This document shows positions 1-12,153 of a DNA stretch of 64,000 nt, piece by piece. This stretch comes from Crocodylus rhombifer. Taxonomy: Eukaryota; Chordata; Crocodylia; Crocodylidae. The stretch spans positions 1,651,921 through 1,715,920 of the forward strand of contig JAVSML010024599.1 in assembly GCA_038503035.1 (NCBI GenBank), read 5' to 3'. Made by a program: the position numbers and the translations under genes. Positions within the stretch are counted from its first letter, which is position 1. Each line of letters begins with the position of its first letter. The notes beneath the pieces were generated by a model, which did not search any database, was not told where the DNA came from, and was given only the letters and a program-made list of their open reading frames with translations.

Positions 1-1611
1 GCCATTGTGAAGGTCTTCATGATGTAGGATGGACTACCAAAGTGATCTCATCCTTTGGAAATTGGTACAGGTAGCATGCCCAAGTAGAAAGGATATGAGT
101 GGAATATCTCTATGCCCAAAAGTGCCCTTTTAGGTCCATGCATTGCTGCAATGGGGAATTAGTCCAGCTCCTGGGCAGGCCTATAATCAAAGGCAATGGA
201 AGTTAAGAAAGTACCCTTGCTTCATGGATTTGAGCTGTGTTGGGTACTACTCAGATGCTGATCTATACAGGGACAGTTATATAACATACAATTTTGCTAA
301 GAAGGTTTTTTCATTGTAGATACCATTGGTAGAACATTTAACTATGGAAGCCAAGGGAGAATGTAATTTAATTTAATAGAAACCACCCTTGCTTAAAAAA
401 GTTGTAGGGGAAGACAATTCTATTTAATAGAGGTGATAGCTTACAAATGTCCATCATATTCCACAAATAAAAATAAAAAATACGTTGAAAAAGACAACAT
501 ATTCAACACAAATACACCTGCTTCCTATGTAGTACCCCATGCTATGGTGTGACAGAAAAGAAACTAAAATCCTGCTGTTAGGACCCACTTGCTTTTCTCC
601 CTCTTCCTCTCCATTGGATATGCACAACCATCTTCAATAGCTCTGGTAGTAGTTACCGGCATGCCCCACTCCCCACTTCACCATGTAATGATCCTCAGCC
701 CGGTTGTCAAACACAATTATTTCTCTGGGTAACAATATGAAAGGCAGCTGCAGCAAGCGTGGAGGTCAGGCAAAGCAGGCCACGGACGCTATGGCACCTG
801 CCTCTTGCACGCAAAGACAGAACAAATTACAACATTTGTCGCCAAGGAACTAAGCTGCAGCACCATGTGGGATGGTCTCACAAGCACCATTTTCATCATG
901 TGCACGGGTATATCTTTTCAAATCTAGAGCAGGGAACAGATGTTTCATCAAAAGACACATTTAAAATAAAGATAATTATGCAGTAAGAAGCTTAATTACA
1001 TAGGATTATTCAGGTCCACTTAATTGCCTGACAGTCTGAGAGCCTCCCACATATTTGTGACAGAGGCACCCATCTCTTATTGGGTTACCAAACTCCTTGA
1101 TTGCTTCAGGACAAATGTAGTTACTTAGTAATTCAGTTAATATCAATTCCTGATATCCGGCTGTAAGGAGGAAATGTAAGTAATCTTAGCGAGCAATAAC
1201 ATATTGTCTTATTCCTATAGGCATTGTATTCTGTTCCATAAAATATTAATAAGTTGAACTACTAAAACGGAAGCAAAACTGAATGCTATTATTGTAATAA
1301 ACGTAGCTGAGCATTAATCATACTTGAAACATTTCAGATATATTAAACAATAGAAAATCCTTTGATTAGGTTGACCAAATACCAAGGAAACTTGGGGATC
1401 ACCTATTTTAAGGCCTTTATCTTGATCTTGCACTTGGCTTTCCATAAGTTGGTATCTCTTTCATCCCTGTCTCCATATACTCCCACATTCTGCTTGACTC
1501 ATGACCAAAAGAATTTCAGTACCATAAAAAAGTGTACTAGTTTTTTTCCTCCCGTTACCAGGAAAAGTGTCTTTAAAAATCTGGTCACATCATCTCTGAC
1601 TAAAGCATAAT
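1..1611. other. unique AT-rich sequence, no gene seen
   Basis: I see no coding exon, RNA gene or recognisable repeat here. The only open frames are under 85 codons and show no domain. The sequence is ordinary AT-rich intergenic or intronic DNA. Confidence 0.5.
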
Positions 1612-3270
1612 GGGCACATCTACATGAGGTGCCTTCATGTGCAGTAGCCTAGTTTACTGCACAGTAAGCGGACACATTTACACATGTGCATGATTACTGA
1701 GCAATGAAAACCCTTAATTGTGTGTAAACTTGCTAACTGCAGGTAGCACATTTACACGGGATTAGTTACTGCACAGTAACAAATGTGTAGAAGTGACCTG
1801 GGAGCAAGTTTGCTCTCAAGTCTGTCCTGCCACTAGAGGGCTGGCCTCAAGCTAGCCCCAGGGCTCCAGGCTGGCAGCCTCTCCTGGCCCAGAGCTGGGC
1901 TGCCTCTATGGCAGCCCCTGCTTCAGGCTTTAAAAGCCTGCAGACATTTTGAGGTACAGCATTTGAGCCCTGGGGAATACAACCAGGGAGCCTAAGGGCA
2001 CTCCAGGCCCCTGTGTCCCCCCTGGGCAGGCCGCAGCCTAGCTGTGCCAGCCTGCCTGCACCCCCATGCTGCTGCCAGGACCATGCCATCCAGGCTCACA
2101 GGGTGCTGCAGACTGCTGTAGCCTCTGGCCAGGCCAGTCAGTCAGTCCCCCAGGCCCAGCTTCAGGCAGCTTCTGGCCAGTAGGGCCAGCTTCACCTGCC
2201 CACAGCGCACATCCAGCAGCCTGTCTGGAGCCTGTAGGTGCTGTGGGGCATTGCCTCTCCCACATGGCTACCAGTCCCATGCCATTCCCCTGCACTGGGC
2301 ACTGTGGCCTGGCAGCAGTGGGACAGCCACACAGAGAGCCAGTGCAGAATCCCAGATGGCATTGTTCCCACCCAGACCTTTGCCCATACCTGTGCTTACC
2401 ACCCAGGGTCCCATCTGGTCCAAAGAGGAGACTAGCAACCTCATGGTGCAATGGGGTGAGGTGGAAGGTGCAGTGTCAGTTCCAGTGGGGCGGGCACTCC
2501 AATGCCCACATCTATGGGGTACTATCAAGCCAGATGCTGAAGCACAGACACAACCAGTCAGCACAGCATTGCAAAATAAAGGTAAAGGGCTTGCAGGCAT
2601 AGTGGATCACCGTGACTGACCACTATTGCCAGTCCAGTGGTGCCCGTAAGTCCACGCCTTTTATGAGGCAACTGCATACCATCCTTGTGCCCTGGGACAC
2701 AGGCTGCAGCCATCCTGTCTACAGCAGCATGGGTGGCCTGCCTGAGTCCCTGCCCCAGCCTTGCACCTCCAGTGACACATTACCAGAGCAGGGCCCCTTG
2801 GATGTCCAGCAGCCCATCCTGCTGAGCTCCCTGGCTGTAGTCTCCAGGCAGTCAGTGCAGTAGGCCAGCAATGCTAGCACAGTGGGAGCACGGGCCACTG
2901 GTCATCACTACTAGGGGCAGGGGCTGGAGCAGCCATAGTGCAAGGAGGCAGAGGCAGTGAAGAGAGTGCTGCCATGTGCTGTTCTTGTGCTGGGCACACT
3001 GCTCCTGGCCAGGGAAGTGACTAGCCAAAAAGCAGGGAACAGGGCTGTGTGTTGAAAAGGGCTGCCAGCTGCTGCCAGCTGCAGCTGGAGCCTGGAGCCC
3101 CCCTAGTGGTGGCAGGGGCCCATTGCAGGGCTGCAGGAAGTTGGATGCTAAAAGCAGCAAATTTACTGCCTAGTCCTTGCATGAGTAGAAGCCTGTCTTG
3201 GAGCACTTAATCTGCAAAGGTTTATACTTGAGTAAACTGAGCCAAGATCAAATGCACATGTAGACATGCC
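1612..3270. mobile_element. non-autonomous TIR DNA transposon, about 1.66 kb, GC-rich core
   Basis: The left end reads GGGCACATCTACATG. The reverse complement of the right end reads GGCATGTCTACATG, so the element has short imperfect terminal inverted repeats. The outer ~200 bp is rich in palindromic TACTGCACAGTA-type words; the core (about 1850-3150) is GC-rich. Overlapping open frames on both strands (up to 178 codons) show no transposase motif and look like composition artefacts. The element at 22310-23042 has matching ends and the same TACTGCACAGTAGCCTA-like motif, so the two appear to be one family. No convincing target duplication was found here, and the superfamily is undetermined. Confidence 0.5.
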
Positions 3271-6200
3271 TATTGTGTATTTTACAACTACCCATGACAC
3301 AACTATTTTAAACCATTAAAGAGTAAAGATGGTCAGGAATTTTTATAGCAAATGCTGATTTGTCAAAAACAAATGGTTTTTCCCCTTCCCCCGCCTCCTT
3401 CCTCTCCCCCCCGCTTTTAGTTTTAATTAACTTATCTTGAAAGACAGGCAGGGTTCCTATGGGAGTTTTAGGGAACCCGAGCTTCCAGAGCCCACAGCTT
3501 TGGAGAAGCTGTAACAAGCAGACTGCCTTGAGACTAGGGAACCCAGTGCTTCTGTAGCTTTAGGATAGCTCTGCCATACCAGTTGCCTTAGAGTTACGGG
3601 CCCAAAGAACTGACAGGTTCCCCACCATGAACCCAGCTTAAATTGGCATGACTTCTACGCTTTTTTCTATGCTGTGGGGAGCCTAGTAGCTCTGAAAGCC
3701 CAGTCCATGATCTCATTGATTCTAGACACCCTGGACCATAGTGAGTGGCTGTTTGACTCAGGGACTGCCTAGGCTGCTTCAGAGTTGGGTGTCATTTAGG
3801 GAATCAGGGATAGTGTGAGAAGCCCCAGAAATCACAGTAGCCAGCAGATATGTTTTGTTTTGGAAAAAAACTGGAAAAAAAAAAGATTTTTCCAAAAATG
3901 AAAACTGTGGGAAATTTTGCAATCTCTAGTTTTTGGTTTGATTCAGAAAGAAACCTCTTTCAAAATATTGGCATCTCTCATATATTTCAGTTCTGAGTTT
4001 TTCACAGGTCCAGTAAAAAATACATTTTATTTTTGCTCTTTACAATTTTCAATAGACAGTTCAACCCAAGGCTGAAAAGAACCACACTATTATATTGTTC
4101 CTTACACATCACATTTCTTAATCATCTTACTGTAGAGCCCTAACAAACCCAACTGCAAAATTTGTAAGGCTGGAATATAAAAGTGATATTAAAAACCCAA
4201 GGGTTAAAATATTCTATCCTACATTCTATCAAAAAAAGAACTATGCTCTGTGTAACTGACAAGCCACTGTAGATTTTTCTTTATGTAGACAAGCTAGGAA
4301 TGATTTCATTGTATATTACTGAAAAAAAATCTGCAGAAGAATTAACTTTATAAGAAGTTAAAGCCTGTCATTTAAAAAAAAAATCTTAGTTCAGAGGAAG
4401 CTGCTAAATGTAACTTAAAGCTGGGGAAAGACGATTACCCTATAATGGCTCCATTCACATTCATAAAGTTGGGGTCATTTTAAACTACTGCTAAGTTTTG
4501 GAAAGCTGCCCAGAAAACTTTTGGTGTGAAAAATCTGCTGAATGCCTTTGTGCAACATTAACTAATGGTATGTAAGGTCAATAATACAGGTGTGGACCTT
4601 CCCATATGCAAGTTGCATTGTAAGACCCTTAAAATCTTTTCACTCTATGAGCCTAAAATTTTGCTTGAAAATAGTTTTTCCTTGAGTCATTAGAAAGCGG
4701 CAATACAAAATTGCCGTTTGTTGCTGTCAGAGGGGAACAAAAGGGGGAGCCTGCTAATGGATGATAAGCCAAAGATTAGTTTTAATGAATACAAAAAAAA
4801 ACCAGTTTCACTTGTGTAAACATGGATCAGTGCTAAGTGCAACTTACTAAGAAAACCACTGGGACTTATACCTACCTTCTACACTAATGGTTACAAGGTA
4901 GGCAAAATGCTTCCCCTCTGCAGTTTGTGAGTGATACTGTAGAGGCCTTCGGCTGAGCTCATGTCCTAATTCTATTGCAGTTATCATATGCTACAGTGAC
5001 ACTATGACTGATTTCACTCAGGCACTGCTTCTGTCTGTAAATGGGCTTTCAGTTATAATGGAAATGTTTAGTTCAAAGCAGCGTATACATTACACGTGTT
5101 ATTAATGGCTGAAACAGATGCTTCCTTCTAGCGAAAGGGGTTTGTTTTTCTATAAAGTGAATCCTCCTGTAAATCTGAATCTTTTATTTGGTCACACATC
5201 AGTTTGAGGGATAATAATACAAAAAGCCCTTCATACTCTGTCTTATATTACACATTTTTAATTTGTTATGTATAAACAACTTTATATACATACACACGTA
5301 TTTTATTACTCATTATATATGACTCCATTTGTTTCTATTGTAAATTGCACAGTTTCTTAATCACTGCTAAGCATAAAATACCCTATCAGTAAATTATTCC
5401 TACAATGAAATACATGATGTGGTCTACAAATGACGGTTATTAATTTCAAGACTAAACTGTTGCACTTATGTTGTGGTTTATGTTCAATTAACACATGACT
5501 GCATTAATGCAGAACCTCTGTTTATCCCTGCACCGGATATTAAAGGAAAACAAAGTACCCTAAAAGGGGATTACTGCCTGTGCTAAACAGAATAAGCAGC
5601 AATTTATTTGGGGTTTACTTGTATAGCATCACCTGAGATACTCATGAGGAATTCCAAATGTGCGGCTCACATTTCAGAAAGGAAATAAATTGATTGCTTT
5701 ACCTTTGATGCACTTTTTGTGGAAAGAATTGTGTCTCTGCACATGATAGATCAATGGCTCTGAAGCTGGCGCAGCTGCAGCTCATGAAAACCAGATTATT
5801 AGCAGAGGGAAGACATCTTTAAAAATAAGTCACCCATTTCTTTCATTAACTACAAACAAGCTTGTTTTGAGGGCTAAGCAGCTCGTGTGAGTGAGCACAT
5901 GAGGAGTCACAGTGGAAACAGTGATCATGATTCTTTTTGATGCAAAACATATAACTACAGTGAAATGTACTAGCTGCTATTTTGCTAGATGTACAAAGCT
6001 TCCTGTGAGTGAAATTTGCTAGAACAGGGTAGAACTAGACTGGTTTGAAGCTGAAATGCTGAATCAGCCTATTTTGTTAACAGCATAGCTCTGTATGAAG
6101 TTACTGCTTGTATATTTTGAATTTGAGTGCTTTGTAGGTGACAACTAGCTCTGACTGAAAAACATGTGGGCCTGAATACTCTTCTTTGAACCCATGCTTG

Positions 6201-7984
6201 ATCTGACCTTTAATTTTCTGTTCTCAACCAGAAAGGATCTTACTATTCTTTTGTCTGTGAATAAATATCTGCACAATTACAGCCTATCTGTACAATATTT
6301 GTGTTTGATATGAAAAGGTTAGTATTATGAAACAGATCCTGGACTCCAGTATTGCTGAAATGATTTTAATAGCAGAAGACCACATTACTAGTGTTCTCCT
6401 TTTGTACACCATAGGGCTGTACAATTTTAGCAAAAACCCCACATCATCTACTTGGCAAACCTCCCAAAAAGCTCTGTGAGCCACTAAATCTCATCATGTG
6501 GATTTTATATTAGGACTTGTGTGTTTGTAAAGGAACTTAAAGAGTCCAGCTGGTGAAAAATGACTTCGTAAAGCTGGCACTGTGGTACTAAATAAATTGT
6601 ATAAACTCCCTCTGAGATTTACATTTCATTTCACATGGATTACATTTGCTTAATCGTATTGGCCCAGAGCATCCCTCTCCCACAAAAAATGCCTGGGAAG
6701 GGGATTTGGAAAAAGGCAATTTCTATACAAGTCCTCTCACAGAGCTTCTCCCATGTTGTTCCATGTGAAGGGAAAAGGAGGGAGGGTAGGTTTTGCTCCT
6801 TCATGGAATAGGTCACAGGTCGCAAATCCCTCACCAGATTTGGACCATCTGGACCATCCTTGTGTCTTTGCACCAGTGTTGGTTCTTTGCCCTTTACTCC
6901 TAGTGGCATGACTCCATTTTATTCTATTTATTTTCTAGAAATCTCTGCATAGGGGTAGATGGATTGGAAGGACAATGCCACTTCCCCCTAATGGCTCCAA
7001 ACCTAGTCTATACACATTCGTCCATGGACCTTAAACATGTGGATGATCCTCTGCAGCATGTGGATGGGTATGAAATGGTGCTGTAGAGATAGCTCCACCT
7101 CCCCTCTTCTTTCTGGCAGGGTCTATCTATGCGGGGACATGGTGGGGGCCACGGGAATCTATCTATTAACATGTGTCTCTCAGGATTATGAAAACTGTTT
7201 TTGAGGTGGAGGGAAGGCAGAAGTGGGGTTTTTTGGTTGCTTTTTTGATGCCATTTCCCTCCAGTCTTCATTAGTTGTGTGGCTTGTTAATCAATACCTT
7301 TTGCAGAATGCTGATCAAACCATTTTTTTAAACTCCAGCTTTGTGAGGTCAGCTTATTTGTATAGTCAAGGAACATGCACTAGCACACAGATGCAAACTA
7401 TTAAGAAATTTAACTTGGCATTTTAGTGTTCAAAATACTTGGTTCCAGGATGTTTGTCGGCAATGTCATACTTTCACTTGTGAAAGTCAGTGCAGACCTA
7501 GAAGCTGAATCTCAGCATGCTAATCTGGGCGTTTCTACAGAATCAGATCCTGGCTCAGTTGTGATGTATGTGTTATGTGTCACTCTTTCTGCCTTGTGTT
7601 GCTTTGTTTTAGAATGACCCAAAAGGGTTAATTGCTAAAACTCCTGAATCCTGAGAAGCAGCTAAAACTGTTTAACCTGGCAGGGCCCAATACCCTTACA
7701 AAAGATATGGTATGTTCACTTGATAGAATCAAAGCTTACAGACAAGACATTTGGGAAGCTTCTGTATCCTCTCCTTTTGCTAGACTTGGTCAGCTGCCAG
7801 CCTCAGATAATGACAAATATAAAGGGGATTTGATACTCAGGGCTGCAGCATTATTTCACTGAGGACACAGATATGATTCCTTGCCCACATATATCTTGGA
7901 TCATATATGGGTAGAACATAGGCCAAATTCATCCCTGTTGTAATTCTTCTGAAATCAGTTTAGATGCATCTGGGAAGAATTTAG
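3271..7984. other. unique AT-rich sequence
   Basis: No exon or classified repeat is recognised apart from two items listed separately: the 73-bp inverted-duplication copy at 5808-5880 and a short palindromic repeat at 7921-7986. Several stretches (about 4900-5900) have the look of non-repetitive regulatory DNA, with TAATTA and AATTA words, but nothing specific can be claimed. Confidence 0.4.
5808..5880 (-). repeat. 73-bp inverted duplication, copy A
   Basis: Read on the minus strand, this segment matches 8599-8671 (plus strand) at 69 of 73 positions with no gaps. Identity stops sharply at both sides. The mismatches fall at positions 6, 13, 24 and 36, so the last 37 bases are identical. Confidence 0.85.
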
Positions 7985-7986
7985 CC
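7921..7986. repeat. short palindromic interspersed repeat
   Basis: The left arm begins GGCCAAATTCATCCCTG. The reverse complement of the right arm begins GGCTAAATTCTTCCCAG (14 of 17 match). This fits a small foldback repeat. Similar arms with ACTGAAATCA/ACTTCAGTGG words occur at 9720-9788 and elsewhere in the window. Confidence 0.45.
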
Positions 7987-8235
7987 AAGAGATTCTAGTG
8001 GTTTAAGCAAGAAACTGAGAACCGGAACTCAAGGTTTCTACTTTCAGCTTTGCCACAAACTCCTGTCCTGTGTGTTTTTATGGAAGTCCTTTAACTTCTG
8101 TCTGCCTCACCTACACCATTGGTAAAATGGACAAACAATATTAATACAGGTGGGACATAAATTTAAGTGGGAGATATGTATTTTTTCCTGTTTTTTTTTT
8201 CCTTACCTCATAGTGGTATTGTAAACTGTCTATAT
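7985..8235 (+). mobile_element. MIR-type SINE
   Basis: The order of landmarks fits a MIR. GTGGTTTAAGCA comes near the start, then GCTTTGCCACAAACTCCTGT, a run like CTTTAACTTCTGTCTGCCTCA, then GGTAAAATGGACAAACAATA. About 75 bases later comes CTTACCTCATAGTGGTATTG, the usual 3' core. Divergence is high, so this is an old insertion; the spacing before the last block suggests a small later insertion or expansion. Confidence 0.7.
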
Positions 8236-8418
8236 TCCATAAAGAAGGGTTCTTTAACCATGATTATATTAGGGTTGAAGCCAACTTGGTCTGGAAGAAA
8301 TACAAGATTAAAATCAGCAGATTCATCATTTTAATCCTGGCCCTACGAATGACTTGCTGTTTGGCTTGAACACCACACTTTGTTTTTTTCTGTCTCACTT
8401 TTCCTAGTTGTACATATT

Positions 8419-9667
8419 GTCACGGTGTGGGGTCCCCAGGGATGGTCATGATGGCCCTAGGGCTCCATGATCATGCCAGCTGTGCCCCTAGGATGCCTTC
8501 TAATCTCACCTGCCATGTATTGTTGGTAAAAATAATATGTAGGGAGACTGCCCATGAGTTTTTGTGCAGCCACAGTCCTACTAGACCCTGCAAGTGTCTG
8601 CTTGGCCCTCAGAACAAGCTTGCTTGTAGTTAAGGAAAGAAATGGGTGACTTATTTTTAAAGATGTCTTCCTTAAACACTTTGCCAGGTCCTGCTCCAAG
8701 TCAATGCCTCATGGGACACCTTCACCCTTATGGGCTAATTGCATGGCTCCAAACCTCCCCTTATACCACTCCCCGTGTCTCACAGGTGTTACTCAAATAT
8801 TGTTCCCTCTGTTGGTGTCTCAGCCTACTCAGCCTCTGCCCCTTTAATGTAGCTAAGCCTTCTAGCTGAGACCCACTATGACAGGCCCGGCTTTGTAGCA
8901 CTAGCTCCAATCAGTCTTCTCTAGTCACTGGGCTTTCCAGCCCCTGTAGCTGTGCTGGGGCTCTTCTACATAATCATATGCCCACTTTGGCACTAATGAA
9001 GCATCCACCTCCCCTAACAACCTCATTCCAAACCACCAGTGCAGATGATAACACAAACATCAGCCCCTGGGCTATAACATAACAATAATGATAGAGTCAT
9101 GCTCTGGCCCTCTAAGAAGTCAAACCTCTTCCCCAGTTTAGGTTGCCAGTCAGCCCAAGGCACCTTCTAAGCTCCAGGAACCATAGGAGTCCTGTAGGCT
9201 GCAGACCAGACAACCAAACATCTCAGGGCAGCTCTTGGATGCTGGTGCTCCTTCCCCTGGTGGCTGCCAGGAAACTAACCCCTGCCAGCCCCAGCTCTGG
9301 GGCTTATATGTGCCCAGGGCCCTGCCTCCTTCCAGTCAACTGACCACATGCAGAGTGGCAACGCAACCCCTGAGAGTGCCAGTGTACCCCCGGCCAGCTC
9401 CGCTTGCTGCTTAAGCAACAGGCAGAGGGGGCAGGTGGGACTGCTGGTGCCTACCCCCCATGATCGGCCATGGAGGGATCCCCCCCGGTTGCTGACAGGT
9501 CTCTAAGGTGGCACCGTGCGCATGCAGGTGCCAGCTAAGTTCCTCATTAGCCTGTTGGTCAGGCAACCTGCAGCTGTTGAGCACTGTCTAGCCTGCAGGG
9601 CTCTCTGGCTAGGCTGCTTTTGCCCTTAAAGGAGCAGGTAGGCCTTAGTGCCCTGCAGCACTTACCT
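8419..9667 (+). mobile_element. LTR-like repeat, copy 1 (family shared with 42030-42838 and 45676-46543)
   Basis: The segment begins TGTCACGGTGTGGGGTCCCC after CATAT. It runs through landmarks shared in order with 45676-46543: GGCTCCAAACCTCCCCT; a GGCTTATATGTGCCCAGGG block that could be a weak TATA region; a GTCAACTGACC-type palindrome; and a CTTAAAGGAGCAGG block near the end. This fits a solo LTR of an endogenous retrovirus-like element. The right edge is approximate: CATAAT near 9669 resembles the left flank CATAT but is not an exact duplication. No gag, pol or env reading frame is present. Confidence 0.5.
8599..8671 (+). repeat. 73-bp inverted duplication, copy B
   Basis: This is the partner of 5808-5880, in opposite orientation (69 of 73 identical). 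It lies inside the LTR-like repeat that starts at 8419, but the two related LTR copies (about 42 kb and 45.7 kb) do not contain it. Confidence 0.85.
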
Positions 9668-9719
9668 CATAATATGAATCCACCATTGTCTTGGGGATAT
9701 TTGAGATCTAAATTATTAG

Positions 9720-9788
9720 GGTGAAATTCTGCCCTCACTGAAATCAATGGGTGTTTTCTATTCACTTCAGTGGGATCAGGCTCTCACC
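9720..9788. repeat. foldback repeat
   Basis: The left arm GGTGAAATTCTGCCCTCACT pairs imperfectly with the right arm, whose reverse complement begins GGTGAGAGCCTGATCCCACT. Roughly 21 of 29 positions match. It resembles the palindromic family at 7921-7986. Confidence 0.5.
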
Positions 9789-11746
9789 ATTAATATTTGA
9801 CAGAGTTGATCACACTTTTTTGGATTTTGAAATTAAAGGCGGAAAAAAGTACAATTCAGTAGATTTTTAATGAAAAAAATGCCAGCTGCTTTTTTATTTG
9901 CTATAAAGGTGGATCAACTTTTCAAAATATTCAAAGGCTTTTTTTTTTTTAAAGGTAAAATTTCCTCCTGCATTTCCCAATCAGAGTTGCTGCCCAGTGT
10001 CTATACAGCACCCAGGACAATGAACCTCCAAGTCCTGACTGGGGTCTGCAAGTGCTACCATAAAGCCCATTAAAAAAATAATGTGCATACAGTGAACTGA
10101 ACACAGAAAGTGCACCTTGGAAGAATTTTATTAATCATTAGATATTAACAAAGCATTGTGCTATATTCAGATGAAAGACAAGTTAGTGATTTGTGACAAA
10201 TTGTGAAGATGATTACTATTATGCTGACATATTTTTGTATGGTCTAACATTAGCAGATTCTGAATGACACCAGTCTTATGTCAGTATAATTCCACTGAAA
10301 TTGTAGCTGTCTTCCTAGTTTGCTATGGGCTATATGATGCTAAAGCTCAGAGTGCCTAACTCTTTGGTTTATTACCAGTGTAATTTAGGAAGAATTCAAA
10401 AGAATTACATCTGTGTAAAACTGGTGCAAGAGCAGAATTAAACCCTCTTGAAAACTTGAGATACATTGAAATTACAGCTACTGGACAAAGAGTTTTGCCC
10501 CTTTTCTGAGACTTAAATTAATCCAGCTTCTAAAAACAAAATCACTTTGACTGCTATAATTTCCTTTTGCATGATACATATTTTACTTCTAATTTACTGT
10601 ATGGTATATATTTCTGTTCTTATAGGGTATATTATAGTGTTGTACATCATAGTTTATTGCTATTATGCTGTTGTTAAGAACAAGCCCTAAATCAGGATTT
10701 GTTTTCCATTTTCTTCTTATTGATAATATTGCTCAAGGAAAATAGCTTGTTTTACAAGCCATGCTTGCCCCACAGGACTTTAAGCAGCAGATAATAAAAC
10801 TTACTTTCACAGAAAACTGACCAGACATGATGAAGGACGGAGGGCGAAGAGGAATGGGAGGAAGGAGAGTTTTAGGGAGGGACTGAACGCTTGTGCAGTC
10901 CACACCAAGATTTTTATTTTTATTTTTATTTTTACAAATTACTTTTTCATAAGAAGCACACAAAAAGTATGGTCCTCCTTGGCAGCCAGGAGGCAGAAAA
11001 CAAACTCACTGAAATTTCCACTTTGTTTGTAGATGAACTCCCAGGAATAAACTGGAAAATAATTTTGTCCTCCAGGGAAGAGATGGCAGGCTGGACCTAT
11101 TGGTTCCCCATGATGCCATGTTTCATGTTATTGTGTCAGCGCTCAACATTGGCCTGTTTCAGAGTCATCACCAGCGACATACCCTCATGCTGCAGATGAG
11201 CAGACATCCTCTCCTTTCAAAAATCACTTCTGGTCCCAGGTGTCTTATGTGACAAGACAGAGCCTGTGCATTTTTACAGTTTTATCATCCTGACCCAGAG
11301 AACATATACATTTGGGTTTTTAAATCAGTGAAAAAAGTTCTACTGACTTCAGCAGGAGTTGGTCAGACTGGACAGTTTATTCTGCTCTATATAGTCTCAA
11401 TCCTATGCACTGTACTGAAACAGAAGCTTAAACTGAGGTATGTGATCATGAAATCAATGTCCCTATTCAAATGTGCAGTGAATTCCAGGCTTAAATACTT
11501 TCCAGGCTTTGGGACCTATGCATGTAAGTTGTACTAAAAAATTTGAAGACTGTGCAGCTTATGGAAATGTAAGAGTGCTTGGTATTTTTAAGACCAACTT
11601 CATGTTGTGGAACATGCATGTTTCAGTCAGGCCTTAATTTCAAAGCTGAATGACCTCACTGTGCATTTATTAACTATGATGAGTGATAAAATATCAACCA
11701 GAAATTTCCACAGCATGATGAGTAAGTGCAAAGTGTTATGACTAGA
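9789..11746. other. mostly unique AT-rich sequence
   Basis: No gene is recognised. The stretch contains a short ATTTTT-type repeat at 10910-10934. Words such as ACCAGTGTAATTTAGG and CTGTGTAAAACTGGTG (about 10375-10430) resemble the dispersed palindromic family seen elsewhere in the window. Confidence 0.4.
10910..10934. repeat. (ATTTTT)n microsatellite
   Basis: About four perfect ATTTTT units run consecutively. Confidence 0.9.
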
Positions 11747-12063
11747 ATAAGTCATCTGGGAGAACATTTGTTCACCAGAGCGCCCCAAGGGATGACGAGG
11801 TCGAACGGTCACAAACTTCTGCAAGACCGTTTCAAGCTGGACAGAAGGAAGAATTTCTTTACTGTCCGAGCCCCCAAGGTCTGGAACAGTCTGCCAGCAG
11901 AAGTGGTTCAAGCACCTACACTGAACACCTTCAAGAGTAATTTGGATGCTTATCTTGCTGGGATCCTATGACCCCAGCTGACTTTCTGCCTTTTGGGCAG
12001 GGGGCTGGACTCGATGATCTCCCGAGGTCCCTTCCAGCCCTGATGTCTATGAAATCTATGAAA
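11747..12063 (+). mobile_element. CR1 LINE, 5'-truncated 3' end
   Basis: The segment is about 95% identical by eye to the 3' end of the long CR1 at 16124-19127. It includes the last ~65 codons of ORF2 (motif PKVWNSLPAEVVQAP, ending LAGIL), the stop codon, the GGGCAGGGGGCTGGACTCGA hairpin-like block and the terminal TCTATGAAATCTATGAAA. The open frame 11726-11971 is this ORF2 tail. 5' truncation is the norm for CR1. The closeness to the long copy suggests the same recently active subfamily. Confidence 0.93.
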
Positions 12064-12153
12064 GTCTTTGAAGGCCAAGAAGGAATGAAAACAAAACAGC
12101 AATAATGGTTTATAACAGCAATAATGGTAATATAACAGAAGGCAGGGTAGTTA

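Noticed and set aside
2038..2619. Overlapping open frames of 110-178 codons on both strands
   Set aside because: They lie in the GC-rich core of a TIR element, overlap each other on opposite strands and show no domain. Stop-poor composition explains them.
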